Shown here: positions 39,658-41,169 of the stretch, piece by piece
How positions within the stretch are numbered: the first letter of the stretch is position 1
Layout: each line of letters opens with the position of its first letter
From: a virus
Direction: 5' to 3' (one strand)
DNA length: 41,169 nt
IMG/VR virus record: IMGVR_UViG_3300006751_000029
Location: 1 to 41,169 of that record
Notes under the pieces: model-generated
What the model was told of the DNA's origin: nothing
The model's input: the letters and a program-made list of their open reading frames with translations, nothing else
The model's database searches: none
Position numbers and translations under genes: made by a program

Positions 39658-39986
39658 ACGCTATCAATTAACCTGATTAATTCATCTTTAGGAACAAAAG
39701 TTTCTTTCCAGGGTATACCTTTACTTGTTGCCATTTTCTTTAATTTCTGATATTTCACTTTCTTTAAATCATCTTTCTTATCTAAATATTGTACAGAATC
39801 ATATTTCTTTATCATTGCTTCTGCAATATTTTTATCAACTACCAACGGTATTTGATACTTAAATATAAAACTCTTTCTATTCCATATCCAATTCTGATCT
39901 AATACAACCATTTCTTCTTTTCTAAGAAACTTTGAAGAAGGTGCATTTCTAATAGCTTCATTATCTATTATCTCTACTTGTTTCAT
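39654..39986 (-). CDS. Small protein with SAP/HeH-like C-terminus, 110 aa
   Basis: The C-terminal 40 residues (KYQKLKKMATSKGIPWKETFVPKDELIRLIDSV is split over about 77-110) fit the helix-extension-helix pattern of SAP/HeH domains, which bind DNA. The N-terminal part is mixed with Trp and Lys. It overlaps the lysozyme-like gene and the 203-residue gene by 4 bp each. It could contact DNA in the connector, or be a chaperone. Confidence 0.5.
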   Translation of the reverse strand: MKQVEIIDNEAIRNAPSSKFLRKEEMVVLDQNWIWNRKSFIFKYQIPLVVDKNIAEAMIKKYDSVQYLDKKDDLKKVKYQKLKKMATSKGIPWKETFVPKDELIRLIDSV

Positions 39987-40465
39987 TTATCTCTCCTCTT
40001 ATTTGCTAACTCTAAAAAATGCTTTTCAGTTCCAGCACCATGAACGGTATTGTAAAATTCTTTCCATTGAGAGGCACACTCTTCCAGAGTTTTTGGTAAT
40101 GGCTTTGGAACTCTTCTATATTTGATCCTGCAAAAAGCAGCACCAAGAGCTATATCGTGCCACATAATATCATGCAGCTCTTCCTCTGTCCAAGCTAATA
40201 TTTCACTGGGCTTTCTATGAACCGCCTCACCAAAGCTTTTTAATACATCCTGTCTGTAAACTAAATAATTATCTATACAGTCTTTTGCTGTAGCAACTTC
40301 TACCTGGAAAAATGATCTGGCAATATCTGAACCAATTTGACTTATATATTTATATCCAGACTCTACCAGCCCAGTTAAAAATACAAGCTCCTCAGCTTCC
40401 TCCGACCACATATTCATTTTTTTCAGAACATCTGCGATCAAAGCCCTGATCTGTTTTTGATTCAT
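39983..40465 (-). CDS. Lysozyme/transglycosylase-like protein, 160 aa
   Basis: The segment LTGLVESGYKYISQIG...FFQVE (residues 30-56) has the Glu-Ser and Gln spacing of goose-type/lytic-transglycosylase-like enzymes, with Glu35 as candidate catalyst. The C-terminal YNTVHGAGTEKHF matches a conserved end I associate with phage-encoded proteins of this type. The domain is compact, with no signal peptide or cell-wall-binding part. It is next to a holin-like gene, so it could be the endolysin, or a virion muramidase given the flanking structural genes. Confidence 0.6.
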   Translation of the reverse strand: MNQKQIRALIADVLKKMNMWSEEAEELVFLTGLVESGYKYISQIGSDIARSFFQVEVATAKDCIDNYLVYRQDVLKSFGEAVHRKPSEILAWTEEELHDIMWHDIALGAAFCRIKYRRVPKPLPKTLEECASQWKEFYNTVHGAGTEKHFLELANKRRDK

Positions 40466-40466
40466 T

Positions 40467-40718
40467 TTACCACAGTTTCCATTTACTCTGGATCACTGCT
40501 TTAGCGACATCAAGTGCTTCTTTCATGATTTTATCTCGTTCAGATTTATCAAGCTTCTTATCTTTGTAACCATCTTCTAATGCTTTTACCATTTCACCAA
40601 TCTGTACAACAATATTTCTATTTTTGACAGTTACAGTCGTAGCATATCCAGCTACAACTAATCCAACCATATAGAATAGATTTGACCAACTTACCCACTC
40701 ACTAAAAAACTCACCCAT
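40467..40718 (-). CDS. Holin-like membrane protein, 83 aa
   Basis: One hydrophobic helix at residues about 13-32 (LFYMVGLVVAGYATTV) is followed by a charged amphipathic C-terminus ending in Trp residues (IQSKWKLW). This layout and its place 1 bp before the lysozyme-like gene fit a holin. The 20567-20833 gene is an equally good holin candidate, so the genome may carry two. Confidence 0.6.
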   Translation of the reverse strand: MGEFFSEWVSWSNLFYMVGLVVAGYATTVTVKNRNIVVQIGEMVKALEDGYKDKKLDKSERDKIMKEALDVAKAVIQSKWKLW

Positions 40719-40719
40719 A

Positions 40720-41151
40720 TTAACCTCCTGGATTTGGTTTTAATGTATCAACCGTTTCTAATAAAGTAGTTTTACTATCACTACTTTTATATGAAATACC
40801 CCTGGCTGATAAAAATGTTTTAATTTCTGCTACAGTATTACTACTGGTAGGGATCTCAGAAAATAATGTAGCAACACCATTTACTAATTTATGTTTACCT
40901 ATAAGTACTCTACCGTGTCCGTCATCGTGTTTATCTGCACATTTAGATACAAAGTACGTTTCTATAGTATTAAAGTTATCTGAACGCTTTACAACTGATC
41001 CATCTACTTCTACAAAATAATCATAACCAGATGAAGGGTAAGTCAAGGTTTCGACAGTTCCGTCTGCATATGTCTTTGTGCGAACAGCATTCGGAGTAGT
41101 ATTGCGATGCAACCTAACTCGATGACCTTGACTACACCTTCTGATAATCAT
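40720..41151 (-). CDS. Structural protein with C-terminal HeH-like domain, 143 aa
   Basis: Residues 1-100 are beta-rich with charged loops. The C-terminus (VAEIKTFLSARGISYKSS, about 107-124, then DSKTTLLETVDTL) fits the helix-extension-helix fold often appended to phage head or tail proteins. It begins 18 bp from the window edge, and there is no good ribosome site in those 18 bp, so its leader may lie at the other end if the molecule is circular. The role is not known. A head completion protein after the capsid genes is plausible. Confidence 0.5.
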   Translation of the reverse strand: MIIRRCSQGHRVRLHRNTTPNAVRTKTYADGTVETLTYPSSGYDYFVEVDGSVVKRSDNFNTIETYFVSKCADKHDDGHGRVLIGKHKLVNGVATLFSEIPTSSNTVAEIKTFLSARGISYKSSDSKTTLLETVDTLKPNPGG

Positions 41152-41169
41152 ACTTAGGCAGCAGCCTCT
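41152..41169. other. Window edge, short non-coding end
   Basis: Eighteen bases upstream of the leftward start at 41151. They contain AGGC/GCCT arms around TGCT on the minus strand and no clear Shine-Dalgarno at the usual distance. No overlap with positions 1-20 is seen, so circular closure is not shown by a terminal repeat. Confidence 0.4.

Overview
The window reads as an AT-rich, tailed double-stranded DNA phage of the podovirus type, and probably as a nearly complete genome cut open inside its late operon. It has a P22-type portal, an N4-gp56/DUF4043-type capsid protein, a scaffold, a large terminase, small head-tail adaptors, a beta-propeller-like tail protein, a fibre and giant ejection-type proteins. 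It has no tail-tube, tape-measure or sheath genes. It encodes no DNA polymerase, primase, replicative helicase or RNA polymerase that I can recognise, so it should depend on host replication and transcription. The host cannot be named from the sequence. The host probably uses ordinary GGAG-type Shine-Dalgarno sites and sigma70-like promoters.

Layout. A gene-free control region (9704-10381) separates two divergent transcription units. It holds a leftward TTGACA/TATAAA promoter, a 26-nt hairpin, a G-rich tract with 19-bp repeats and an 11-bp inverted repeat, an AT-rich stretch with iteron-like repeats, and a candidate rightward promoter. Leftward from it run an AbrB-like protein, a small membrane protein, a PD-(D/E)XK-like protein, a C5 DNA methyltransferase, an HTH protein, a replication-initiator-like protein, an SSB-like protein with a DDDLPF tip, terminase, portal, scaffold, capsid and decoration protein (to position 78). 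The right part of the window (41151 down to 19777) is also all leftward: holin- and lysozyme-like genes, adaptors, fibre, tail protein, three large internal/ejection proteins and a cassette of tiny membrane proteins. If the ends join, these form one leftward late operon of about 31 kb.

The rightward unit (10382-19780) begins with small proteins mostly of unknown family, of the kind that often act in host takeover or anti-defence. It continues with a catalytic-domain-only tyrosine recombinase, an HTH protein, and a recombination/replication set: YqaJ exonuclease, RecT annealing protein, a zinc-ribbon protein, a PD-(D/E)XK nuclease, a RusA resolvase and a DnaC-like helicase loader. The two units converge and overlap by 4 bp at 19777-19780.

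Most notable. (1) Two tRNA-like minihelices (acceptor stem plus canonical T arm, no D or anticodon arm) sit between early genes. Each is followed by the same small hairpin, and the stems show compensatory changes. (2) A stereotyped leader, AATCATGGAG, precedes nine rightward genes. (3) The 3' part of the methyltransferase gene encodes recognisable methyltransferase-like sequence in two overlapping frames. (4) The control region has the architecture of a replication origin. (5) Several genes under 60 codons were found by direct reading, including a poly-lysine peptide behind the portal gene.
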